A stretch of 64,000 nt of DNA from Coleophoma eucalyptorum (lineage: Eukaryota > Ascomycota > Leotiomycetes > Helotiales > Dermateaceae), in the NCBI GenBank assembly GCA_026120035.1, contig JALRME010000002.1, positions 558,001 through 622,000 on the forward strand, in the 5' to 3' direction. Made by a program: the position numbers and the translations under genes. A model generated the notes under the pieces. The model did no database searches. It was given only the letters and a program-made list of their open reading frames with translations, and had not been told where the DNA came from. Of the stretch, positions 48,801 through 60,507 are shown piece after piece (within the stretch, counting starts at the first letter, position 1; each line of letters opens with the position of its first letter).

Positions 48801-49009
48801 TGCTCCGAGTTGTCACCGTTCGCTGCTCCATCATCATGTACCGAGTTTTCCAAGTCAGGCTCCTTTACGGGGTCCGCCGCAGGAAGCTCTTGAGGCGGCG
48901 CAGGGTCTGGTATTGAAACCTCTTCTAAGGACTTTATAGGGATAATATCTGCCGCAGAGTTCGGCATAAAGGCCGGGTGCCAGGACGAACTCGAAGCTTC
49001 CGAAACCAT
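42895..49009 (-). CDS. sec16: COPII coat assembly protein SEC16
   Basis: Two exons (49009-43564, 43511-42895) give 2,020 residues. The acidic, disordered N-terminal half (about 1-1000) is followed by a Pro/Tyr-rich part. The central conserved domain and alpha-solenoid ACE1-type region lie at about 1020-1500 ([75 protein letters not shown]). After it comes a Ser/Tyr/Pro-rich tail with YEPP repeats and a C-terminal Sec23-binding-like end ([27 protein letters not shown]). SEC16 marks ER exit sites and scaffolds Sec23/Sec24 and Sec13/Sec31. The single intron (43512-43563) joins AEAD to AQRAKET. Divergent with NEO1. Confidence 0.93.
43740..43900 (-). repeat. YEPP-type coding repeats in SEC16
   Basis: About seven Gly/Ser-Tyr-Glu-Pro-Pro units spaced 5-9 residues apart lie in the disordered tail of SEC16. 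Confidence 0.75.
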
Positions 49010-49571
49010 GGCGTTATTCGAATGGAGGAAAAGAGACTGTGGATATCAGACGTTAGCTGTCAGCTCACAACAACCTTGCCAGCATCCCTTTGAGCTTCAG
49101 AAGTATGGGTAACCATACCTATACAATTGTCACCCGCTAATTCCCAGAAATGCAATCAATTAAAACAATAGGGGAATCTGAAGCCATGCATAATACAAAG
49201 TGGTGAGGATAGGGAGACGAGTATCGTCGATGAAGGAGTTGAACAGGTTGGGTGTCCATGGAAATGTCATGTCGCCGACCCGGCATGCTGGCCTCAGGCA
49301 TTTTGGCAATCATAAAGCTGGCCTCTCGGTACAGTACCCCGTACCCTTATGCATGGAATGGATAATGTAAGCACAGCTCCAGCTACTGGTGGCTACGCTA
49401 TTGATCACATCTGTGGCTACTGTGGCTGGTTATCCCCATACAAATCGAGTGGCTGAGACAAAGAGACGACGACACGCAAGGCTACAGTGTCAATAAACTC
49501 GTCCAAAAGTTCACACATGACCAAACAATCTTCTCTCCTCTTTTCTACCTTTATCGCCGCATCAATGAGGC
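49010..49571. promoter_or_regulatory. Bidirectional promoter of SEC16 and NEO1
   Basis: 562 bp separate the two start codons. No other gene fits. Sequence around 49240-49340 is GC-richer than its surroundings, and several CA/CT-rich stretches lie near each ATG. Shared regulation is inferred from arrangement only. Confidence 0.5.
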
Positions 49572-52500
49572 ATGTCTTCGAGTGCGCACCATCAGCCAAA
49601 TGCTCCAGAATCGCCACTACTCAATTCCCGGACCGTGTCTCCTTTCGATGTAGATGATTCCGATTCAGACCTGGAACTCGACTTGCAGGAGCTTGACCCA
49701 GTCACAACCACCAGTCACGACAACACATCGAATTCAGTACGGAAAGAACAGCCAAAAGAAGAACGAAGAGGTCCGCATATACCTCTGAGGAATCTGCGCA
49801 TGGGCGGACTGCGAGGCGCAGGAAAGCGAAATCGATACGGGGATCTAGGGAAGAATCGGGATTCCGAAAGGGAAGATTTGCGAGGGCTTCTGCATGACGA
49901 TGTTGGTGGTGATGGGCCATCTAGGCTGTCGGGCGGGAGCTTCAACAGTGCGGAAGATGATGCTCCATTGCTTTCTGGATCTAGGTCTCACCGAAGGCGA
50001 CCAAGTCTTGATGCCATGAAGAAGGTGAAAGACATAGGATCGCACCTGAGGCTACCAAGCTTTCTTTCAACCTCTGGAGATCCTCAACTGCCAGGAAACG
50101 ACAATGACCTGGAAGAAGAAGAACATGACCCGGCTTCGTCTCGGATAGTATCGGTTGGAGGACTTCAGACCTCACGATTTCCACCGAATGCTGTTTCGAA
50201 TGCAAAATATACCCCTTTCAGCTTCCTTCCACTAACGTTGTACAACGAGTTCTCATTTTTCTTTAACATGTACTTTTTACTAGTCGCCCTTTCTCAAGCG
50301 ATACCTCCACTCCGCATCGGGTATATCTCGACATATATTGTTCCCTTGGTTTTTGTTCTGGCCATTACCTTGGGAAAGGAAGCCTATGATGACATCGGCA
50401 GAAGGAGGAGAGATTCCGAAGCCAACTCGGAAGGTTATACAGTGTTATGCTTCGAGGCATCTGGAATGTCAGAATCTGACCGCTACCGAGCACGGAAGAA
50501 GCTCAAGTCTACGGCTAAACAGTCCAAAAGACGATCGTTGGTGGAGCCGGATCGACTATCCGACATACTTGAAGAAGAAGAAGTTGCAGAAAGTCAAGGA
50601 TTGAGACAACCTTCTACTCGAGTTACCGAGGTTGTCCGAAAATCTCGCGATCTTAAGGTTGGAGATGTATTGAAGCTGGGGAAAGACCAACGCGTCCCTG
50701 CAGATGTTGTCATTTTAAAGAGCTATCCGAACGAAACTACAGTGAGCGCAGCTCCAGCAATGACAGTGGCTACCGAGCCTGAGCCACTTCTGGTGGAACC
50801 TATATCTGAACCACCATCAAACATGGCAGCCGCTGAGAGCCTGGAATCAACTTCAGAAATGGGTAACACACCCTCTGCTGACGCTGGAGGAGCTGGAGAA
50901 ACCTTCATCCGAACAGATCAGCTTGATGGAGAAACTGATTGGAAACTTCGTCTTGGCTCGCCTTTGACCCAGAATCTAGAGACCTGTGAATTTGTGCGTT
51001 TACGTGTCACGGCTGGTAAGCCCGACAAAAAGGTTAACGAGTTCCTCGGTACAGTTGAGCTGGAGCCCAAATCTAGTGGAGGGTATGACCCGCATGTTCC
51101 AAAGGTTGGAAGTCGCTCCTCGCCATTAAGCAACGAAATAGAAGCTGAAAGCGTTGGAAATACAAATACTGCACCTTTAACAATTGACAATACTGCTTGG
51201 GCTAATACAGTCCTGGCATCTAATGCCACAACCCTGGCAGTGATCATTTATACCGGGCCTCAAACACGATCTTCATTATCAACTTCTCCATCGCGGTCAA
51301 AGACAGGACTTTTGGAATATGAAATCAATTCTCTTACCAAGATTCTTTGTGGCCTTACGCTCACTCTTTCCATTGTGCTTGTTGGCATTGAAGGCTTTCA
51401 ATCTGTGGAAGGATTGAAGTGGTACGTCAAGATCATGAGATTCTTGGTCTTGTTCTCTACGATCGTTCCCATCAGTCTTCGTGTCAACTTAGACATGGGT
51501 AAAAGTGTCTATTCTTGGTTCATCCAACGTGATGAGGGTATGCCAGGGGCTGTGGTGCGGACAAGTACCATTCCTGAGGAACTAGGTCGCATCGAATACT
51601 TATTAAGTGACAAGACGGGCACGCTAACCCAAAACGAAATGGAGATGAAGAAGATTCATGTAGGGACTGTATCATATGCGAACGAGGCCATGGATGAAGT
51701 CGCAGGATACATTAGGCAAGGATTTTCGGTCCCAGGCTCTTCAGATGTTAACCAGCCCACCGTTCTGATTACACCTTCTTCCAACTTTGCTTCCGCCAAT
51801 ACCGCAACGACGCGGACACGTAGAGAGATCAGTTCCAGAGTCCGCGACGTCGTCCTTGCTCTTGCCCTTTGCCATAACGTAACGCCAACAATTGAAGAGG
51901 AAAATGGTCGCACTGTTACATCCTATCAGGCTTCATCACCTGATGAAATCGCCATCGTGAAATGGACAGAAGCCGTTGGACTCCGCTTAATTCACCGAGA
52001 TCGTCAAAGCATGCTTCTTCAATCCGTTGACACAGGTCGTCCGGTAGTTCGCGTTCGAATATTAGAAGTGTTTCCATTCACTTCCGATGGCAAGAGAATG
52101 GGTATCATTGTCCAGTTTCTTGACGGTACCGAAACATCCCAAGGTACAACTCTTGAGGGGGGTGAGTTGTGGTTCTATCAAAAGGGAGCTGACACAGTCA
52201 TGACCACCATTGTGGCTGCAAATGACTGGCTGGACGAGGAGACGGCAAATATGGCCCGCGAGGGCCTACGGACGCTTGTTGTTGGCCGGAAGAAGCTGTC
52301 TGTACAACAATATCAGGAGTTCTCACGGAATTATAAAGACGCCTCCATTGCCATTAATGGTAGAGACAGTGGCATGGCACGTGTGGTGTCTCATTATCTT
52401 GAGCGAGATCTTGAACTGTTGGGAGTCACTGGCGTCGAGGATAAGCTTCAACGGGATGTGAAGCCTTCCCTTGAGCTATTACGCAATGCTGGCATCAAGA

Positions 52501-53732
52501 TCTGGATGTTGACTGGAGACAAGGTGGAGACTGCGCGTTGTGTTGCAGTCAGCGCCAAGCTTGTGGCCAGAGGACAATATATCCACACGATTGCACAGCT
52601 AAAGCGCAAGGACAACGCTCAGGATCATCTCGACTTTCTGAGAAGTAAGACGGATGCATGCTTGTTGATTGACGGAGAAAGCTTGTCCCTGCTTCTTACT
52701 CACTTCCGCACAGAGTTTATTTCCCTAGCTGTCCTTCTTCCTGCTGTCGTCGCCTGCCGATGTTCTCCCACTCAGAAAGCAGACGTTGCGAAGCTCATTC
52801 GAGAATATACCAAAAAACGTATTTGCTGTATCGGCGATGGAGGCAATGATGTTTCCATGATTCAGGCTGCGGATGTTGGTGTTGGTATTGTAGGAAAAGA
52901 AGGTAGACAAGCAAGTCTTGCTGCCGACTTTTCAATTGAACAGTTCTGCCATCTCACCAAGCTACTTGTTTGGCATGGTCGAAACAGTTACAAACGAAGT
53001 GCCAAACTTGCACAGTTTGTCATTCATCGAGGTCTGATTATCAGTGTTTGCCAGACTATGTACAGCATAGCAATCAATTTCGAGCCGGAAGGACTTTACA
53101 AGGTAAGTCCGCATTCTCCTATGCCATATTTAGCTACTAACATGGTTCAGGATTGGCTCCTAGTAGGTTATGCGACTGTATACACGATGGCACCAGTGTT
53201 CTCTCTCGTCCTGGACAAAGACGTTGACGAAAACCTTGCAAATCTCTATCCAGAACTCTACAAAGAACTCACCACAGGCTCGTCTCTCTCCTACCGCACC
53301 TTCTTCGTATGGGTCTTCGTTTCCATTTACCAAGGTGGCATGATACAGGGCCTGTCCCAAATTCTTACCGAAGTCGACGGCCCTAAGATGGTCGCTGTGT
53401 CCTTTACTGTCCTTGTGCTCAACGAATTATGCATGGTCGCTTTCGAAATCACCACCTGGCATCCTGTGATGGTTGGCAGTCTTGTCGGTACCTTGCTGCT
53501 CTACCTCGGATCTATACCATTCCTCGGTGGTTATTTTGACCTTAAATTCATCCTCACAGTGTTCGTAACCTCCTGCTATACCCATCCCACATAAATATCT
53601 AACCCTCTTTACAGGGGCTTTGTATGGCGCGTTGCTGCCATCTCAGCAATCTCTCTCATCCCACCTTATGCGGGAAAGTTGATCCGGCGGGCCATTAAAC
53701 CTCCTTCATACCGAAAGGTGCAAGGGATTTAA
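49572..53732 (+). CDS. NEO1: P4-ATPase, NEO1-type phospholipid flippase
   Basis: Three exons (49572-53102, 53151-53560, 53615-53732) give 1,352 residues. A long acidic cytosolic N-terminus is followed by the first membrane pair (FSFFFNMYFLLVALSQAIP). The actuator-loop DGET motif is at about 452, the phosphorylated Asp of DKTGTLT is at 680, and the hinge GDGGNDVSMIQ is near 1,090. C-terminal membrane helices end in PPSYRKVQGI. The GLYK-DWLLVGYATVYTMAPVFS pattern and the absence of the Dnf/Drs2 C-terminal tail point to NEO1/ATP9, an essential Golgi-endosome flippase that works without a Cdc50 partner. The final intron has a GTTCGT donor; the 48-bp first intron is in frame and stop-free. Confidence 0.9.
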
Positions 53733-54890
53733 GCTCCTCAAACCCTCTTTTTTCTTTTCTTTTGTCTTTTATGCTTCCCACCGCGCCACCCTAACCCCCA
53801 GGTCTATAAAACGTGTGCAAATAGACAGGGTAAGGGGGTTTTCACAGAATGGAATTGAGATGCAAGCAAGCGTAGGTTACGCATGCATAGCGAAAGGCGT
53901 TCTTGGATGGTTCTTGGGCGGAGGGAAGCAAGAATATTCTTTTACCTGTACATAACGCAGAAATCCAAAGAAATGCATTTATAGTCTTTGCTGCTGTGTA
54001 CTAATCCCGCATGTCTTGTGTGAATGCTGAGGCTTGTTTGCAGGGCTGCTTAGTGCTTTCAACGAGATATCAGATTCTCGTCTCTAGACCGCATGCCATG
54101 ACATGGAAGATGCGCAAGCAAATGTAACGAGGAGCCTAACCAACTCAAAATGGAGCACCATACTCATACTGTCGAAGCATTTCAGCGTAGGGTATAATCC
54201 TTGATGAACTCTTCTTTGTGGATGATTCGACAAATCCGATCCCGGTTCTAACTTCAGACGAGCCGGGGGCGTGACCGTAGGGGAATGAGAAACGCGGACA
54301 TACCGGGGCTCTGACTTGGCTGGTTGCTGTGAAAGGATGAAGGAATGGAGAGATAAAAGATGCACGGTTAAGGATTAAGGATGTGCGTGAGTGCGTGAGT
54401 GCGTTAAAGTTTGCGTTAACGGTGTGGCGGGGGAAATGGCGGGGGAAAGATGGTTCGGGTGAGGTTGTGTTAGGAAGTGAGGACCCTTATTGACTGTTGA
54501 TGTTAGTTAGTAGGCGGGTTCAGATTCGGGAAGTTACCGGAGATATATTGGCGGAGGTGAATTTTATTCAGTTTCAATAATATGGAGTAGAAGATATGGT
54601 AGGAGGAAGCTCCAATACTTCCTTGCGTTAGGCTTTATTGAAAGCTATCTTCCTTGCGTGGAATTAGGTAATAAATGATCATGTTTTTGTAGTCACAAAA
54701 GTGCAAATTTCACCGATATCACATGCAAGTGGATAGTAAGTAGGTAGACAATAGCATTAATTTGCTCTGCTAACTGGGTATTGAATCAAATTCCATCCCT
54801 GATCGCACGCGATCATATTCCATACGCCTGAATCCCTAATGCCCGTTCTGATATACAGGTTTAAGCGGCTTCTGTAATTCGAATATTGAT
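53733..54890. other. Intergenic between convergent genes
   Basis: 1.16 kb after NEO1 and before the end of GRG1. Pyrimidine-rich 3' end just after 53732. No gene recognised. Confidence 0.4.
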
Positions 54891-55268
54891 TTAGTGCTTT
54901 GCGGCCTCTATTGTTCACAAAAGAGAAAAGTTAGACAGGTCGACGTTCTATGACGGACTTTGGAATGGAAAGGAGAGAATTAGCACGTACCCTTGTGGAC
55001 ATCGGCCTTGGTGTTGTGGGAAGTCTCATCCTTCTTGTCAATGAGAGCATCCTTTGCGGCAGTGGCTCTGCTGGAAAGGCTGGCATCAGAGTCCTTGGCG
55101 ACGGTCTTGTTGGCTTCCTTGGAAGCCTCAGATCCGGCACCTTGGATGGACTCAGAGACGTAGTTGGCGGCGTTCTGCAAAACATGGAAGTCAACAAGGT
55201 GATCTTTAAAGACAGGAGATTTCCGATGTGTAAAGGCTGAATGATGAGCATACCTTGATGGTCTCCAT
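54891..55268 (-). CDS. grg1: Glucose-repressible/clock-controlled stress protein GRG1 (CCG-1)
   Basis: Three exons (55268-55254, 55174-54991, 54907-54891) give 71 residues. The first exon encodes only METIK and the last only the end of EAAKH; both introns (79 and 83 bp) have clean donors (GTATGC, GTACGT). The protein, rich in Ala, Lys, Asp and Ser (NAANYVSESIQGAG, SKEANKTVAKDSDASLSSR), matches Neurospora GRG-1/CCG-1 in length and pattern. That protein is a small hydrophilic product strongly induced by glucose starvation, stress and the clock. Its biochemical role is unknown; it resembles disordered protective proteins. CCCCT stress-response-like elements occur upstream (about 55392-55398). 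Confidence 0.92.
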
Positions 55269-58086
55269 TTTGATGTTTGGTTTGGTTGATTGGTTTTGGT
55301 TTTGTGTAGAAAAGTTGATTGATTGTGAAGTGAGTTGATTGATGATGAAAAGCAGAATCCAAGGGGTAGATTCAGAGCTTTATGTAGTTGAGCTCCCCCT
55401 CTCTCCTTCTCCCTCGAGCAGGAGGTAAAAGGAGCAAGCTAACCAGATTCACGTCGTTGGCAAGCACATGATGTTGCGGTATTGAGGGATACGTCATAAA
55501 TCCCCCACTTGACCACGGATATTTGACACTAGATGCACAATCTCAAACCACCTTTGTCCCTTGACATCTCATTAAGGCTGTCCCAACTGCTCTCAGAGCA
55601 TCCAGGCCAACAGGCCAGCCACGATCGGCAAAGCAGCAAGCAGGAAATGCAACAACCAGCAGCCACACCTGCTCGCTTAGGCGGCCCAAACGATGAGACG
55701 TCATACTCCATACTTTGCTCCCCTCCTCTAGCGAGCCACTCAGGGCCCGTCGCGGTGCTCGAGGCCAATGAAACCCCGGACTCTGACCCCGCTGACGTAC
55801 AGATCCGATCCGAGACGAGGGGCAAATGACGGAAGGCAGATCCATGCAGATGGACAGGGCGCTCGACAAAGGAACCGGGACCAGGCCCAATCCCGCATCT
55901 ACTGTCGCCCCGCCATCACATCATCTGCAACACGGCTGCTGCTTTTGCCCATGCTGCCAACATGCAAATTGCAGCAGCGGCAGGATGGAGAAGAAGCGTC
56001 ATCGATCTTCTGCTCGTTGCTTCCGGCCTCCACCTAGCAACGTCAGGCACCGCCACATGCTACATATCCCACCGCTTGAGGGGGAAGAGATTGACCCGGA
56101 AGGAGAAGACGCTCCGTGAAATGCAGTTTGTCTTGCTTCCCTCCGAGTTACGAAGACAGCTATGACGTTAATGGTATTTCGAGTCTCATTCTCTTACCCT
56201 CTCTGTTCTTGGCTGACCTCCGTAAGGCTTACGTACAATCCACTCTTTGCTATCTTTACCCTCTGCCCTTTGCCCTTCCTGATCTCTCACTTGGATCGGG
56301 AATCGAGGCAATCATCGGCGTTTAGCCTTCCGTTTCACTCTAGCTTGCTATTATTGGCGACTACTGGAATTTATTCCATTGCGGCTCTAGTTTTATTGCC
56401 CATTTGTGGCGTCAATTCCATTGGTCATGAAGGGAGAAGAGGAGAGGAGTAGTAGGAGCTTCAAAGCTTGAGCTCACTCTCGCCTAGGGAAGTCCAAGAG
56501 CTCTCGGTGTTGCAACTCTCGCAGCTGTTGACACCGAGGCAAAGGTTGTGTGGCTTTCCTTCCATCAAGATACTAAGGGCCATGTGATATCACTTTCGTT
56601 CATCTCATTCATTCCGCCATTTCCATTCTCCAGATGCCCTCCTCGGCCAGGAGAGTCCTTAGCTAACCATTGTGCGGAACTCTATGACTTTGAACGCTAC
56701 CGTAATCTGCTCTCCGACACCTTTGCATCAACCCAAATTTGCACTCAAGTCTTGATCTTGCACAAGCGGCAAGTCTCGCATGGCGAGGTGGATATTACCA
56801 GGACTTAACTCCTCACTAGGAAGGTAACAGAGTCCGAGTACGGACAACCAGATGCAACTATTTACCTTTCGCTTCTGATCAACTGCTTTTACTTCTGATC
56901 CGACCTGTCTTCATTTTCCCGTGGTGCTCATGAATACGAGCCGCTTGAGAAGGTTTACTACTTTTGAGAAGTCCGCTCGAGTAAGGCATCTGCATATCTT
57001 GCACCTGCCGTGCATGCGTACTCTATAGTAGACATATGTATACGTTGCATGGCTTCGTCTTTTGGGCATTCTTGCAGATTTCGTATTTGGATGCCAGGCC
57101 TTTTTCAGCCATGGCTTGGCCAGCAAATTCATGTCGTTTAACATAAGCCTATATGTCTTCATGCAATATGCAGCCATGGAAACCACTTGCTTCATGCTCT
57201 CGCTTGCTTTCCTTGTGTTCTCCAAGCGAAGCGCTTGCTTTTTCGAAGCCAGACTAATATATCTGCAATTCCTATTGGCCCACCTACTCAAGCATCTACT
57301 CCAGGTCAAATCGACCACCTGATTTCACAATCGTAGAAAATCCAGTGTTAAATTCCTCAGTCAGGATCGATGTGTCATGTGAATCAGCATATAATGATGG
57401 CCCAGAGTACCAGGGTGAGGGCAAATGCATTTGTCTACCATCTACATGTTTCTTATTGATTCCGTTGTAACCCAAAGTTCTTTGTTAAGACTGAAGTATG
57501 ATGCTGTTGTTGCCCTTACGTGTGGTGTTGCTTGTCGAAGACGTGTACTGATGTATAAACAATTGAGCACACTCGTCAAAGAATAAGGCTCGACGTCGGA
57601 GATACTTTATTCAACAAGTCTTACGGCACGTGGGCTCTATCTTCGCCATACTCTCTAGATTAGCAATCTGGCTCTTGAGCAGCCGCTGCGAATAATAAAT
57701 ATGAAGCAACCGAAATTAGTGGATCGTTTATAGCGTGAGGAATCGGTTTGTATAAATTGCTCTTTATATCTCTTGGTGTTGTCAAAGAGTACAGGAAGGG
57801 AGCAGGTGCGGAAATGCTACTTCGTAGAAAATACTAGTTGTGATCTGGACACAATAACAGAGTTGGAGTCTCCCAGTTACTCTTATAAATAAGCCAATAT
57901 GAAATATGACACAGGTCGGTGATTTAATGCAGTGACATCTCACTGACATGTTTGCCCCTTAACGCCGATCATCAAAGAGCAGGGATTAGCAGTTTGGCAA
58001 ATTTTATATCCTCATCCCCTTTCCATGCCTCTTCTACCTCCAAGCACCCATCAATTTTCGCAGATCGCTCTCGAAAATCGCCCATC
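55269..58086. other. Divergent intergenic region of GRG1 and EBP-like gene
   Basis: 2.8 kb without a convincing gene. Several overlapping frames near 55500-56500 on both strands are GC-richer but show no motif, signal peptide or splice-joined continuity. The left part should hold the strong GRG1 promoter. An AT-rich block around 57540-57950 precedes the EBP-like gene, and a spliced 5' leader there is possible. Confidence 0.4.
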
Positions 58087-58921
58087 ATGGCCGCGCAAGT
58101 CCCCTCTATCATGGACTTCATCGATGAGACAACCATCCTCTCCCTCGCCGGCGTGGTTCTTCTCCTCTTCTCCGCCTACATCACCTCCCTCTACCTCCTC
58201 TCTCCTTCCACCCCCACACGCCTCCGCGTGCTCTTCATCTGGCATGCCTTCGACTTCCTGATCCACAGCATCTTCGAGGGCTCCTACCTGTACAACTGCT
58301 TCTTCTCCTACGCACCCTTCTCCGCGGAAGCCTCGCACCCGGCCACCATCACGAACTTCCTCTCGCACCCCGATCGCCTGTATGGCGCTGCGTACGCCGA
58401 CAACTGGGCCTCCAAGCTCTGGATGGTCTATGCGCAGGCTGATAAGAGATGGGCCGGTGCCGACTTGACCGTCATCAGCTTGGAGCTCCTGACTGTCTTT
58501 GCCGCTGGGCCCTTGGCCGCGTATATCTGCTACGGCATCACGAAGCGGGATAACCGCGTGGCCTTCTGGATGATTGTGCTGGCTACTGCAGAGATCTACG
58601 GAGGTATGCTATCTCTCCCCCCCCTCTTTCCCTCCTGTAACCTTGCCTCTGGGCTGTTCCGTACCATCTGCTGACATCTCTCGGCGCCCAGGCTTCATGA
58701 CCTTCTGCCCCGAGTGGCTCACCGGCAACGTGAACCTGGATACGAGCAATTTCATGTACAAATGGGTCTACCTTGTCTTCTTCAACATGATCTGGGTCTT
58801 CATGCCGCTGTTCGCCCTGTATATCTCCTTTGTCGACATCAAGAATGCCATGCTGGTCCGCAACGGCGTCGTGGCTGCTCGTCTGGAGATGTTGGAGAAG
58901 GATGGTAAGAAGTCCAAGTAG
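58087..58921 (+). CDS. EXPERA-domain membrane protein (EBP-like)
   Basis: Two exons (58087-58603, 58692-58921) give 248 residues. The ATG at 58087 (ATC-ATG-GCC) is the first in frame. Four or five membrane segments are seen (LSLAGVVLLLFSAYITSLYLL; LFIWHAFDFLIHSIFEG; a segment near 165-185; VYLVFFNMIWVFMPLFALYIS). HSIFE matches the His-x3-Glu of sterol delta8-delta7 isomerase (EBP), and NMIW matches its Asn-x2-Trp. The second catalytic Glu expected in the KEYAKGD-like loop is absent (MVYAQADKRW). It is probably an ER protein related to EBP/EBPL, not certainly an ergosterol enzyme. Codon use is GC-rich, suggesting high expression. Confidence 0.82.
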
Positions 58922-60507
58922 TGATGGGGAGCCCGCGCATACTCGGGATTTTGGGTTGTTAGAAAGGTGTATATACAAAAGTTGGTTGCTTTTCGTTGTG
59001 ATGGATAGGCATCCCGGAAGCTTGTAAGATACCGGTGCTGGTTTGGCTGGCTTGAATGTTCAAACCACTTTAGACCTTTTAATTGATCTCAAGAGATACC
59101 TTCTACACTTTGTGCATGTATTAATGCTATCTCGCCTTCCCTGTTCAGTTTGCCTAAGAATTTATTAACAGTTGATGGTCCTTCTCCTCTCATAGATGAT
59201 GGTGCTCCTATGGTTAGAGACTGAACCTCGGACTTTGCTATCGGGGCCAGAAACTCTTCACGAGTCTGGGAGGATATCTTCAGATTAATTGGGAGGTAGG
59301 TCTGAGAGACTTGGCTTATAGGGTGGAAATAAAGCGGTGGCAGGTGCCAATGCTATTAGTCACTTCGCCAGTGCATGAGAGCTTTGCTTGGTCACAGTGA
59401 GCACCTCATGGTCAATTGTCCTTTAGTAAAGCACGGAGAAATGGTTCAATTGGTTCTAGCAGCAATTTTGAGATCAAGAGGGCAAGCTAATACTACCATT
59501 CTCTTCTGCGTCGTCGTCCTTTGAGGACTTTACTTGACTATCACCATTGATGGCCAGAATCATCTCCAGGCCAGCATCCTAAGACATGCTCGCTTAAACC
59601 TGTACTTAACTCTGCTAGCTCTACTTTAATCGTATAGTCGCAAAGGCAATTCATTGTCTATAGGTTGTATAGGACAACCGCAAGGTCGGGACATACAGTT
59701 GTAACCCTAACCCTAACCTTGCTGATTGCAGATCTATGGACGGCTCAAGCCCCCGAAGCCGGGCTTCACTCGGTGACTTGCCTTCAACCCTGTAACTGCC
59801 CTGGCGTGATCGAATATGTTTTGCGCGAATCTGCGGGGCTATCTATAGGTCCGGTTCCTCCAAGGAGGCTTGACAATCACCTGGTTTTCGATTCCTAGGA
59901 TACGGAATTCTCCAAACCCGGTTCGGGTGGGAGGCAAAGCGCAGCAACTATTGGTAAAAGTGGATCTTGTTATGCTTGGGTCTCATCTAGCCTTCGAATC
60001 TGGATAAAAGGGCGTTTTCTATGCCTTAACTTCACCTTAGGACTGTCTCTGAGAAGGTGTGTTCAAATATGTGCGCACAAGCTGGATACAAACAAACTAT
60101 TATTGGCATCTATGTACAAACATTTGGAGACTTAATCGGACCTGATGTCTAGGAAATGATTTTGGAGCATGGATTGTAAAGTGGCGCGATCTCTCGAAAC
60201 CTGACCATAGTAGCTGCTGTACCTTATCCTGACCTAAATTTCTACTAAACGACCATTCATATCTAAGTAGCTGAAAATGAGAACAAAATAGGGCATAGAA
60301 ATAACCGGCATATATCGTTTGAATCGATTGATGGTTATATCTTAACCGCCGTAAGTCATGCATGACTTCATTTTCCCCTTTTCCGTGTACCCAAGGTGAA
60401 CTGCGCTCTCGAGAAGCAATACACGGCAAATCCAGAAACTTTTGTACTTGGTCCCTCAAGATTTAGAATATCAAGTCCTCTTCATCACCTTCACCAGCCG
60501 AACTTTT
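58922..60507. other. Intergenic between convergent genes
   Basis: 1.6 kb with no recognised gene; a short telomere-like repeat is listed separately. Confidence 0.4.
59702..59718 (+). repeat. Interstitial telomere-like CCCTAA units
   Basis: Two and a half TAACCC units (TTAGGG on the other strand) match the usual filamentous-fungal telomere repeat. This is short enough to be a telobox-type element. Confidence 0.6.

Noticed and set aside
55533..56452. Several overlapping frames on both strands
   Set aside because: They overlap one another in many frames, have no signal, domain or intron support, and reflect local GC-richness upstream of GRG1.
57952..58086. N-terminal extension of the EBP-like protein
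   Set aside because: It begins at a TTG, has no ATG before 58087, and adds only Ser-rich leader.
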